From Litomosoides sigmodontis (Eukaryota; Nematoda; Chromadorea; Rhabditida; Onchocercidae), in assembly GCA_963070105.1 (NCBI GenBank), contig OY718807.1, positions 8,990,483 through 9,054,482 of the forward strand: a stretch of 64,000 nt of DNA. The letters are read 5' to 3'. The position numbers were made by a program, and so were the translations under genes. The notes under the pieces are model-generated. The model was not told the origin of the DNA and ran no database searches. It worked only from the letters and a program-made list of their open reading frames with translations. Positions 34,187-46,168 of the stretch are shown piece by piece. Each line of letters opens with the position of its first letter. The stretch's first letter is position 1.

Positions 34187-37100
34187 CTACCAATCTGAAC
34201 AAGCAAACCACAATTTATGAACTAGGCGTTGCTACTTTTCGGCTTACCAAATTCGCATCGGCTAACAAAATACTGCACCAAACCATAGCCATCTATTTCG
34301 AAAGCTTCTGAAAGAAAACAAATGTAAGACCTTACAAAAAAAATGCGGTCTCTCTTTGCTAATTTAATAAGTGAACGTTTCCTTCACGTATTCTTTGCTG
34401 TAGATCGACTGCTAAATATGCTTCCCAGTTTGTTTTAAGCAGTTGTAATGGAGAAAAAAGCATTCATGTAATTGAATGCATCAGAACTCCGAAGAACTAG
34501 GCTAATAAGATGAAATAAAACTGTTGAGCTCTTAAATTCATTAACGCAAAATGCTGCTTCTCTACCAATAAACTGTACAGACCAATAAACTGTATAACAT
34601 TTAACGTTAAGTTTACGGGAAATAATACACAACTTATTCATGTACTATTTCCGGCTAAACTGTTATAAGATTTCAAGGTACATCATATATTCATACTTGT
34701 AGTGACAGCTGAAAAGTGATCGCTAAATCTAATCGTTGTTTGACGTGATAAGAAAATCATGAGATGAAATTCAAAACTTACCTTTCACAGATACAACGTG
34801 TGGCCTTGTCTCACCTTTTTTTGTATAGATTGTCTTAATTGTACCATCATGGCACTTAACAACACCAATAAATTCCACTTTTGGTTCGTAATCTAAAGCA
34901 CTATTAACTAACTATAATAATTAAAAGGTTACCACAGTTTTTTTGATGAATTCTTTCCAACAAAATGCAGAATTAAAAGGGTGGAAATAATCTCAATGTA
35001 ACAAAATCTTTAAGAAAAGTCATAAAATCACTGAGATAATTAAAATTTCTCAATTGCCCTGGACTGAAATTCAAGAGAACTATAAAGTACAATTTCATGA
35101 CAGCTTGCATTTCTAACCAGTTTTATTATATTCAAAATTAAACAGAAATTAAACTTTGCAAGCAATGATTTTTTGGCATACTTTCTTCCATTATGTTGCC
35201 CTGAAAATGAAGTAACATCAGACAGTGGCAAAATAAATATTTTTATTAAAACCATTGTGGGTGCTAAGCTGTTGCCTTATTAGAATATTTCGACGGATAA
35301 TAAACTCTACGCAGAAAACATAGATAATTAGTACTATCACAGTTAACAACTACTAACAGAACGAGGGACAGTGTAGGTCGAGATTAGTGAACTAAAAGGC
35401 TTCAACATTATGCTACCTGCGCAGGGACTTCTCCCTTTCCTCTCTCTTTGCCCTCATCCAACAAACCAGCGATTTTGCCATCCAAATTCCTTTCGTATTG
35501 TTCTTCAGGAGTTTTCTGTGACATATTATTTTTCCCAGTGGTACTATTTTCCTTCAGTTGATTACTGGCTTTTGTCTCACGCAAAAAAATATCTAAAAGA
35601 AAACTCGACATAAAAACAAATAAAAACTCCTCAATTGAAATTGCTATTTATGAATAATATGAATTTCAAATTAAGCCCAAACCGGACAAAAAATTCATGA
35701 GGGACGAAAAACTCATTATTACTAAATTATAACAGACAGACTATTTTTTTTTGTTCCACTGCCTTCTGAAATGTCAGAATCTGCATCCTCCGCGTCATCA
35801 TAGAGCCAAGCATTTTTTGCCTTTTTTGGCGATAGGTCCTAAAATTCAAACGACGACCGATATCTTTCAATTTCTAACATTTCACAACTAAAAATTGTGC
35901 TGGAATGCGTAAAATCTCCTAGCATATAACTCCAATGTTGCATTTCAACTTTGTCGAAAATACATTAAAATGGTGCTGAAACATCCCAAACTACCCTATC
36001 CAATTATATTGTAACTAACAGAAAATACAAACCTTAGGAAGTGGTTTGTCTTCTTTATCTCTAGATAAATTTACAACTTTAGGCCTTCTTTGCTCGGTAT
36101 GTGCTCGCCTGAAATTACACATGAAAACAAGAGTTTGTAACGGAGAAATTTATAAGAATAAATTCATACAGAGAATAGGTTTTTCAACCAATACCCATCA
36201 AATCATTAATGCAAGATAAAACTGATATCAAATTTCTCAGGTTGATAAAAGATTAATAAACAAAAATATCCAGAAAAAGTTTTACCTAGTAAAAATTGAT
36301 GAATTATTAAAATTACCTTCCGCGCTTCTTGAAAACTTTGTAATCCTCGTCACTATCGTTGCAACTGTCATTATATTCCACCCTTATCTTTTTCCTAGTA
36401 CGAAGACTTACTGTCTTAGTCGTTTCTGAATGTTCTGAACTGGAACTTCGTCGTAATTTCTTTCGCCCCTGTAATAAATATCCCCTTAACCTGATATCTA
36501 GTAGTGTCGAGAAGTTCAGGGTACTTGGTTGAAACATATGTCTCTATAAATTACAGTTCAATAAATTATAATCAATTACTACGGTTCATTACTCAACTGA
36601 ATCACTGATTGGGCAACACTTTAGAAACACTACTTTCCTTAGTTCTACGAAATGTATGGGTGATAGCAATGATAGAACACATCACACATTTCTGTATTTA
36701 ATTTCGAAAGAATTTACTTTATTTCGCAGTTTTATTCGATTTCCACACCGTTTTCTTAGCCTGTTTCGAGGTAACACTGAATCTTGAGCTTTCTTCACCT
36801 CATTTTCATGACTTCTAATGTATTCGTCAAGTATCAGTCGTGCTGTTTCCAAATTCTGTTCCGGTTCCCAGGAATCCTCATCTGATCCATAACCCTTCCA
36901 TCGTACCTAAAAAAAGGGAATCGGAGTATGAGAAATTGCAGATAAATATATATATTTTCATCGGAATCGAATTACTTATGTTGAATTAAAACTTCTTAAC
37001 TGATCAGACTGAAAAGAAAAGAATCAAAGGACGTTACCAGATATTTCACTTCACCGTCCATTGCCGCAACGTTTAAAATGTGATCCACCTCGAACTCATC

Positions 37101-37325
37101 ATCATCCAATTCTTCGCCTCCATCACTCTCTTCTGTATCTTCATCTTTTCCTTCATTTACATTTGTTTTACTCATTTCTTCTAAATCTCTCTCGACCGCA
37201 TTAACCTTAAATAATAACTTCTAGTTGCATTTCCGACGATGTAGCACATACAGCTGAATTAAAATTCTTAATAAATTTAAAAATCACACAAAAAAAACAC
37301 ATACCTTCATGGAATCGTTATTCAT
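34187..37325 (-). CDS. hpl: HP1-like protein: chromodomain plus chromoshadow domain
   Basis: Nuclear chromatin reader of the heterochromatin protein 1 type, expected to bind methylated histone H3 through the chromodomain and to dimerise through the shadow domain. Exons in transcript order: 37305-37325, 37038-37205, 36718-36906, 36317-36468, 36033-36108, 35742-35838, 35417-35592, 35182-35200, 34782-34907, 34248-34307, 34187-34194. Frame is kept, giving about 363 residues. The chromodomain spans exons 2-3: FEVDHIL, then [21 protein letters not shown], with cage aromatics F (in FEV), W and W/E positions visible, preceded by an acidic patch. A hinge of about 190 residues is basic and Ser-rich (KKLRRSSSS, RKKIRVEYND). 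Exons 9-10 give a diverged chromoshadow domain (YEPKVEFIGVVKCHDGTIK, then GYGLVQYFVSRCEF) ending in DW and a stop. Two micro-exons (19 nt and an 8-nt coding end) are supported by frame only. MPP8-like proteins share the chromodomain but lack a shadow domain. Confidence 0.82.
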
Positions 37326-38632
37326 TACTTTTTTATCGATGTGAACGATAACAAACTGAGTTGATTTTATCTTAAAATATACACATTTATTATAGGATCA
37401 CAGATTAGTACAAAGTTTTGCATCAAGACATCGCATTAATACATCATAACAAATTTATCATCACTACATCAATATCCTATACGAATTAAAAATTTAAAAA
37501 AAAAAACAATCAAGGAGCTTCTAGTTTAAAATTTTTGAAGTATATGATTACAAATGCAAGCAAACATGGTGCGCATCAGTAATATTAGTATTATTATTAT
37601 TAATCTACACTTTACATTTTCAGTATCTCCAATAAATGAAATGATTTACTTCCCTCAGCTATAACATCATCATATTTTTCAGTCCTTTCTACAATACCAA
37701 CATCTTCCTCTCTATTTTCTTTTACTCATTTCAAAAATTTGATTAAATACTAGTGAAACATACGTACGAAATCTTACCAAATTATCATGCGCAAACTGTC
37801 TCACTCCATTCTCAATCTCACTTTCAATTTTCTAATCTTTTAAATTTGATGAAAAAAAACAGCAACGGCAGCGGTCAATGATGGTGATAATGAATGAAGG
37901 AAGCAGAGAAATACTGTAAAAATCTACCTATCTTACAGCTGAAAATGTGAAGGAAAAAGATTAAATCGATAAACATTTCAAAATGAAATTATATGGAAAG
38001 TCGATGAGAGAGATGCAGTCACTGAGAGACTAAGAGAGAGAGAGAGAGAGAAAGGGAGAAAGAGAGAGAGAGAGAAAGGGAAAAAGAGAGAGAGAGAGAG
38101 AAAAAGAAGGAAACGATAAGATGGAGAAGTTAGCTGATAAGATTACTAATTATAAATTAAAAAGAACCGTAACTGAAGAAAGGATTATAATGGAGTGAAT
38201 TTGAGAGGAGTGAAAGAGAAATTCTCGTAGAAATAACTGTACAGTGAAATCAAGCACAATATACATTCTTCGGAAATTAAATAAAGTATAATATGCTATT
38301 TTTTTTCATACAATACAATAAGCATATAATTCAATTATATCGTTCCAGCGATCATTCCAATTCACTCAAGAAGAAGAGCTTCACCTAATAACACAAATTA
38401 AATTATTAAATTAGCAAATTAAAGTATTAAATCTATTAACGGTTAAAGGTTAAAATGCCACTAAACTTTTTCCTCAACTCAATAATTTGCAAATGTGCAC
38501 CATGTAGGTTGATTGCTTCAAAAAAAAACTATTTATAATTAAAACATAATCCTAAAATACAATGAACTAAGCACAATAATTGTTGCACCAATAGTTGTAG
38601 CAAAATAGCACGAGTGGAATATACATATATAC

Positions 38633-38675
<43 letters not shown>

Positions 38676-40060
38676 ACGGACACAGTCTGTTTCTTAAGTA
38701 TAACAGACATCGTTAACTAGTAAAAGTAGTGAAAGATGGGAATTTCATCTTTTTGCATAAGTATAATGAATTATGTTAAGATCACACTCATTAACACTAT
38801 TCATTGTTATCATGAGCTACTTGCTACTGACCTGTTTCACGGAACTAACCGCTTCATTAATTATTACAAATTTGACTCGCCAGAGTGTAGGATGGAGTAA
38901 TTCCGTCCGTCAACAATAATGTATGCATATTTATTTAGGATTAAAATTCTCATCATAATGGTTATGGATTTCTTTTTCAGGTAGCACACATATACTGTAG
39001 TTCAGGTGAAGTAGGAGATAAGTTTCATCGTATCTTCCAAATGAAATGAGAAATGCTACGGTTAAGACGCTTCTGTCACGTGTCACGTGCATTTTAACAA
39101 AGGAATTATTAGCTGTTAGCACATTTCAATGAATAATAATAGCTAATGGACACGACGTACTACACAACATGTACGCATCCTATGCATGCGGTACGCTCCG
39201 ATCAATTAGCACCTGAAATTACAAACGCTTAGTGACGCCGGCAATAGCAACGTGAGGTCATCCGTAAATGAAAGTGAGTGAAACGATTTACCCATTCACT
39301 CTTTCTATTGTAGAAAATTGTTGATAGGAGGGAAAGAGTGTGGTGAGATAAGAGGGTGCAGATGAAAGGACAGAGGAGTATTCACTTCTAAGCAGAAAAC
39401 TAAGAAATGAAGACGGATCGATGATTTGCTTGTAATTTCTAAAATTCCAGCTTCAATCATTGTGATAGCATATCTCAGGTGAATAAGAAAAACTTCAAAT
39501 TGGGCAAAAAAAAAACTTCAATTGATAATTGAAATGAAATTTAAAAAGTGATTGAAAATCATGTAGCAAACACAAATCAAACAATTTTTGATATCAATTG
39601 ACGACTAGCGTAGAGCTTAATTGACAGCTGAATTTCTCCTTCCTTCCATTGCATTTAATAATTGATATTAATTGAATGGAAAATATTAGAATGAAATTAC
39701 AGAAATTCATGCCCTGCTTCATGGAGGAGGAATGAGTGACAAGAAAAATGAACGTATGCAAAACAGCTAGCAAACATTTCATTTTTAGTCTCGCTTGATG
39801 AGTTTTATAGACCGGTGGTTCAGTTACCATTCGTTAATTTAATGCGACGAAAATCACGGGAAACAGCCAGGAAGAGCAGTGGCTTTCCAACTGCAGTAAC
39901 GGTGGTATTTTCATTTCAAAAATTCATTTGAAATTTGCTTATTTGAGCAAACACTCATTTCATTACTATTCGCCAGTGCTAATCATATTGCTGCATCATA
40001 CTGCACAGTAAACATGATAGGTGAATTTGAATTGAAAAGTTGAAACGAGTAAATTTTCAG
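37326..40060. other. Divergent intergenic region / PDZ gene 5' part
   Basis: It lies between the HP1-like gene (-) and the first PDZ gene (+). It contains GA-rich runs at 38033-38102 and a GT run at about 38636-38674. The PDZ gene probably has a 5' exon here, as its paralogue does, but I could not locate one with confidence. Confidence 0.45.
38636..38674. repeat. (GT)n microsatellite
   Basis: Pure GT dinucleotide run of about 38 bp in the divergent intergenic region. Confidence 0.95.
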
Positions 40061-42842
40061 GTAACAGTAATTTTAAAGAAGCCTTTTGGCCTACGAATAA
40101 CCAAAGATGATCTAAGAGTAAGTTTTTGTGTTGCACAAAAACGAAAGCACTTCTGCTCCTCAACCTCAAAAGAAATACCGCAATTCTGACATGTAAATTC
40201 GAAGAGGTTAAGTAGCGGTAGCATTTGTCACAGTGCAGTAAATGCAATTGAATTTATTTACCATATAATCATTGAAAGTTAAATGGTTTCGAATAAGTTA
40301 TCTGAAAGAGATAAATAAACGGATAAGCAAAAGAGGAAAAAGAAATGGAAGAAACCGACAAAGAAAAAAGAGATTTGATAGTAGGCGGATAGGCATTTTG
40401 ATCTTGTTTGATATTTCATACAGTGATGTAGCCTGAGCCTACACTTCATCAATGTTTCCTACAACAATTCTCAAAATTAACTAAACTGTCATCAAGCATA
40501 AAAATCCTTCGATCATTTTTATTGAAACTTCTTAGCTCACAAAGTTTACTTTCGAATAGGCCTGAGAGCTAAGAGAGTGTCCTTCTGCTGAAGACAAATG
40601 ATAATTCCATAATTAGTTTTTCGAATTGCAATTGTTATTCATTATTTCCATTATTTACTGTTTACTACTCATTTAAATTAAGTGTAATGAATTGTAATTT
40701 TTTGAAATTTCACAAAGTTTATTGTATTTCGCAAAAACTACAAATCAGGTAACGTTGGTTGGATCGCGTGGCTCATCAATTGGACAAGTAGGTGTGGGTG
40801 ATAAAATCATTGCAATAAATCATGAAAAATTACAAACAATTAAAGATTTGAATAAACAACTTGCTAAACCAGGAAAAGTACGTGCCTTCGCTCTTTGCCA
40901 CTATTTCAGGAATGTGTACAAATGACATCATAAAAGTGTTGCAATCATTTCCAATCCATCTATTGTTGTAAAATGAGGAGAATTATTTCGTAATTGAAAA
41001 TAGCTCAGTTATTCTATTGAGGAAGACGATGAGAGAGAGAGAGTATCATCACTCATACACTTTTGCTTGTCAAAATAATTTCAAACAACAATTTTGTTAA
41101 ATTAGAAGACACAAATTAAAACTTGCTATTTCGCAAGGATGCACGAGTTACGCTGGAACGATGTGGCTTCTCATGTTGCAAACATATGAATACAACCGTT
41201 GAAACATTAACCGTTGAGAAGGGTAGCTCATTGAGAGTATTACGAGCTATTGAAGTATACATGGTATGGTATGAAATTTGCTACTAACAAAATTTAAACT
41301 AATAATTAATAAAATAAAAACACTCATCTTCAGAAGCGAGTATTTTGGTGCGCAATTCGTGTGCAACTTTCTTCATTGAAGAATTTTTAGGTGTTGATTC
41401 GAATAAAATCATTTCCCGATATGGATCTAGGTGAGGAACTTGGCTTATCTGTAAAATACGACAATAGAGAGCAACTGCAAGTTGCAAGTGTTATGCCAGG
41501 AAGCTTAGCATCGGTACATCTTCGACCTGGCGATGTTATTAAGTAAATTTTCTATCTAACAAAAATTAATTCTTAGATTTGAATGTACAATGTTACAAAG
41601 AGGAATGAATGCAAATGAAACTAAATTATATACTTGAAAAATTTCACAATTTATTTGCCCGCCGTTAATTAACAAAGCAGTGGAAATTAACTTGAAATAA
41701 CTCGAGGAAATTAGTTGCACAAACTAAACTTCTCAATGCCTCTCATCTAATTACATTTAAATATTACTTTACAACAGATGGAATTTTTGTAGAATAAATA
41801 TTTTCATACAACAAAAATTGATGTAAAATAAATTTCGGAATTAATAGGTGCTGCTAAAGGATGAAATCGAGTGGAAAAAATTAAAAAAAAAAAAAAGAAA
41901 GAAAAAAGATTCAAGAGAATAGTTGGAAATTAGATAATTTCAGAGAAGTAAACGGTGAATACGTAACGAGTAAAACGATGCTAGCTTTTTGGATAAGACA
42001 TGGTTTTGATACTAAAAGACAGGTAAACACAACACAATTAAGCAAACAAATAACAGTTTGAGGATGATTTATTACGATGTGAAAATTTATTTTAACATTT
42101 AAAATTTGGTGAAATCAATGTAAGTCACTTCAGTACAAGGCAAAATGAAGTCTCGTCGATTTCATTTTATAGGAAACCTGCAAAGTGTTGCTGAAAAATA
42201 AATTAAATTTTAAGTCAGAAATTTACTTAATTCCTTGCTCGCCGACAAGTAGCTTCAAATTTTTTAATAAACGACCATCTTTACTTAAAGTGATCGGTTC
42301 GGTACGTAAAGGGAAGAATGAAAAGTTTATGAAAGAAATGGCTCAAATTTTAGATACAAATATTAGTTCAGACGGGAGTTGAAGCTGACACGCACATTGA
42401 GATGCCAGAAGACGTGCTGCACATAGCACAGAAACAGGTTTGGATATTTTGCGAGATTAAAAAGTTTACAGTGGTTTTTACTGATATACAGACTCAGCAT
42501 ATCACTAATTAGTAAAAGCTGTTTTACTTCAAATAACTGGATAAGCCCGTGATTTTTATAGTTCAGGTAAACAGAAGGTCGGCGTTTATCTGTTGAATTT
42601 ACTCCAACATTCAACTTCAATATTTAATTAGTAAATTACTTTCTTCACAGCTTACACTTAATTTTTTTCAGCTAGCACTCTTCAAGAGTTTAAAATCACC
42701 AAAATCTGCAATAAGTTTGATAAAAAAAGCCAGTTCTTCAACCAAAAAGCATATCCAAATTTCCATGGATAATCCAAAGGTAATGGAAATATGCAGTGAC
42801 TATGACGAGACAACGCTTAGGAACGTTCATAAGAATAAATGA
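40061..42842 (+). CDS. Two-PDZ-domain protein, paralogue 1 (5' exon not found)
   Basis: Likely intracellular scaffold or adaptor binding C-terminal peptides. Exons: 40061-40117, 40749-40877, 41138-41263, 41391-41542, 41944-42022, 42173-42301, 42372-42437, 42672-42842. Frame is kept, giving about 302 codons; a first exon with the ATG must lie upstream. PDZ1 has the carboxylate-loop-like KPFGLRI, then IGQVGVGDKIIAINHE, and TTVETL. PDZ2 has ELGLSVKYDN, SLASVHLRPGDVIKEVNGEYV and a final strand CKVLLKNK. After the domains come the conserved word EMPEDV and a basic Lys/Ser-rich tail. The gene at 52296 has the same order and mostly identical exon lengths (57, 129, 152 and 79 nt). No membrane segment or signal peptide was seen. 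I recognise a nematode PDZ protein but not a named gene. Confidence 0.78.
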
Positions 42843-43122
42843 AAATTAAAGTAAAAAACTGATATGAAACAAAAACTATCAGCACATTTGCTAATTCCAT
42901 ATAATGAATAAGCCACACCTCAATAAACAAATGCTAGATTATTATGTTCCCTGTTATAGAACTTCTTTTAGTTCAATTCTTGTTTTAAATTTCCTCTGCT
43001 AGACGATAATGATGCACCACTGTCGCATTATTTCCCATTTAAAACGCATATTACAAACCCAATAGCAAGAGTTAAAAACATTTTATCCAAAAAAGCAAAC
43101 GTGACATAATAATCAACAAAAT

Positions 43123-44335
43123 TTAAATAGGGTTGTGAATCCATTTCGATAACGGACCATGCTCTCGTACAAGTTTACACGTTGCACCATCTGAAACCAA
43201 ACGTCCTTCCCCACGCATCTTTTCGTATTCATCCTTATCCCATTTTGTAAATCCCCACTTCCTTGACACCACAACTAGCTGACGACCAGGGAACTTGAAT
43301 TTTGCTCTTCGAAAAGCTTCTACCGCATGCTCTTCGTGCTAAACATTGTCACGTACTATGGAGTTAAAGAAATAATACATAATATGAACATTTCTCTATA
43401 CCCTTAGAAGTATTTATTAGGATAGCTTGCATTTAATAAAATTTCATTGTTCGACAAAACATTATCGGGCACCATTTATATCTCAATTTATCGCGGAAAT
43501 CCTCATTCAAAATTTTGCACATAATTTCACTTACAACTAATTCAAGACACTATGGCTTCGAGTTAATATGTGGTAATATTTCTCCTTAAATAACTTATCC
43601 CAGTAAACAGAACCAACCTGCTCCTTGACTCGTACCGATATCAATATGTCACCAATATCAACTCGTGCAACCAGACCTTGAGGTTTACCAAAAGCTCCCC
43701 TCATTCCAGTTTGCAAGCGATCGGCACCTGCACACGATAACATTTTATTGATACGTACAACATGGTATGGATGCTTACGTACGCGCATATGGAAACCATC
43801 TTTGCCGCAGTTCTTCACCATGTATTTGTTGGCACAGATACGGGCTGCCTGAAAATGTTTGCAGTGTTTGCAAGTCTGAATTGCGAAAGATTAATCCCGC
43901 ACCAACAACCAAAGTGTTCTTGAAAAATTTGTTAGTAAAATTCAAATTCTTATATTCTCGATTGAAACGTAACTTAGAAAAAATGCCATTTACTCATAAG
44001 CAATCACACGCTATACATCCCTGAACCTTTCCCAACTCGCAAAGTCTTACGCCATCACGTACATTGAAGAACAGCAAAAAACCCTCGAGCAGAAAGGATA
44101 GCAATTATAAAAAGTACAAATTTACAGCAAAATTCACCTCAAGTGCTTCTGACGAAAGATGTTCTCGTTCGTTAGACATTAAATGCACACAAAGTGGAAA
44201 TTCATCCACTCCAGCTTTCTTTTTGCCCAAATCAAAGATACGGATTTTCGGATCTGGCACACCACGACAGAATCGAGATTTAGGATATGGCTTGTTCTTA
44301 ATATAACGGTAACACCTTGCCGGTCGTCGTCCCAT
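43123..44335 (-). CDS. rpl-10: 60S ribosomal protein L10 (uL16)
   Basis: Structural protein of the large ribosomal subunit near the peptidyl transferase centre, required for late 60S maturation and subunit joining. Three exons: 44138-44335, 43618-43848, 43123-43338, giving 214 residues, the usual eukaryotic length. It begins [20 protein letters not shown] and includes [35 protein letters not shown] and [12 protein letters not shown]. The sequence TTTTTTAG lies directly before GAGATG, which fits a spliced-leader acceptor. It is tail-to-tail with the PDZ gene ending at 42842. Identification is secure. Confidence 0.97.
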
Positions 44336-44343
44336 CTCCTAAA
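44336..44343 (-). promoter_or_regulatory. Candidate spliced-leader acceptor of rpl-10
   Basis: On the minus strand ATTTTTTAG immediately precedes GAG-ATG, leaving a 3-nt leader. Nematode ribosomal protein genes are commonly trans-spliced this close to the start. The exact leader was not observed. Confidence 0.6.
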
Positions 44344-46168
44344 AAATTTCAAATTTAACTAACGACTTGATAAAAAGAGAAGCATGGTGCAATGCGTCAT
44401 ATCCATCCATTAATGCTTAGTTACAAGCTTATGAATTATGTATGCTCCACGATACCTATAACTATGATAAACTATTATAACTACCACATCTGTACGCCAG
44501 CCGCAAAACTTCTAAGAACCCGAACCAAGAGCAATGCCAATGCCAACCTAACTCCACCTAAAAGTGCCGACCCGATAGGCAATGAGCAGGATGACACTTC
44601 AGACCAGTGATCCAAATGGGACCGAAAAAACCTGTTGCAGCGTTCTAACCCTTTTGTTTTACGTAAGATTTTCAGTGAAATGAAACTCTGAAATGTTTAG
44701 CGGGTGAGCAGCATTCATTCACTTGAAATTACTCTTAGAATTTTTCATTTTTCTCTATACTTGTTGACGTGCCTAACCTGAGTGTTGATATACCAGTTAT
44801 GGGATGAAATCTCGTTAGTTAATTTCTTTATATGAACATACTCAACAGCTTTCGGGATTGCACTTTTCATACTTCGGAAACCATGTTTGTAACTGTTTAC
44901 TACTGTAACTTCTCTGCGTAAGTTTAAGATACTTGTGAAGGCAGATTGCATGTCTTCGTCATTTGCTATTCCATATGATTTCATCGAAGAAGGGCGGATG
45001 AATTTTTTTGATCGTTATGACTTAAGACGGCGTTCGCCAGCAATGACTGCTATGAATGCAAAAAAGAGGAACTGAATTTAACCAATTTAAAAACAAACAA
45101 AATACAAACATAATATGTGAGTAGCACACCAGACGAAGATTACAGCATGGTTTTTTATAAAAATTGTATTCATGTAAAGCGTTTGGGCAACATACTAGGA
45201 AACCTACCAAAGTAATCGTTACTCATATAATGAAAAGTAAAAACCTCGAGAATATCGACTGAGGAGAGCTCACAAAATAATGGAATGGACCATAAACACA
45301 TGGCTAGTTCGGAAAAAATTGAGTTAAAGGCATTTAATTCTTTCGAAGTTAAAAATCCTTTAACCATGATGCTAGATAACCCTTTAACTAAAATCCTTTA
45401 ACCACGATGCTAGGCGATGCTAGATAATCAGATTTAAGTGGGTATGAGATAACGGAAATAGCCGCACACGCAAAGCTATTCTGAAAGAAACAAACATAAA
45501 AATAGAATGGCTGAAATATAACTAGTATGCACAACATACAACTGCACTTTTAAGAACTACAAAAGTACTTGTGTTCAAGTAATATAGACGAAAAGCAGTT
45601 TACATTACTTATGAAAAACAATAGTTTCTGGTGAAATAACAAAGAATCAACTGGAGTAGAACACAAACAATGTTCCGTTCTCGTAAAATCAACTCCATAA
45701 AAGACATTCAGTATCGTTTGCTTGATATAATGTCTCCCAGAATAAAATATGGCTTTGCTTGAAAAGATAAAATAAATTATTGCGCAGTGGTAGCGCTCGA
45801 AGAAATAATTTACAGATGCTTACAGTCCACATGTATATATATCGACTGTTGATGTCAACCCTGCGCTAAATTTTTTTTGTTATTTTTAGCTATTCATATC
45901 AAGACTTTTTCATCGACCAAAAAGTTTCACGAAATCAGCTCCGCTTCTGTTTTACTGGCATAAATTTGTGCTCAATTTTACGGATGATACTCACTGCAGA
46001 ATTAATCAAGTCTTGAATGCAACAATTCTGTGCGTCATGAGAAAATATGCTGATTAGTTTCAAAACTTGCAACATAAAGCATGCATTCACCTAGACATTA
46101 AAAAGTCATAAATTCTCTCAGCTTTTAGGGAAAATCATTATTCACATAAAACACCAAGAACACTAACA
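44344..46168. other. Intergenic region between rpl-10 and the Tribbles gene
   Basis: Upstream of rpl-10 and downstream of the Tribbles gene, both on the minus strand. I see no supported exon. Short open frames (for example 45022-45367) show no known motif. Confidence 0.5.
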
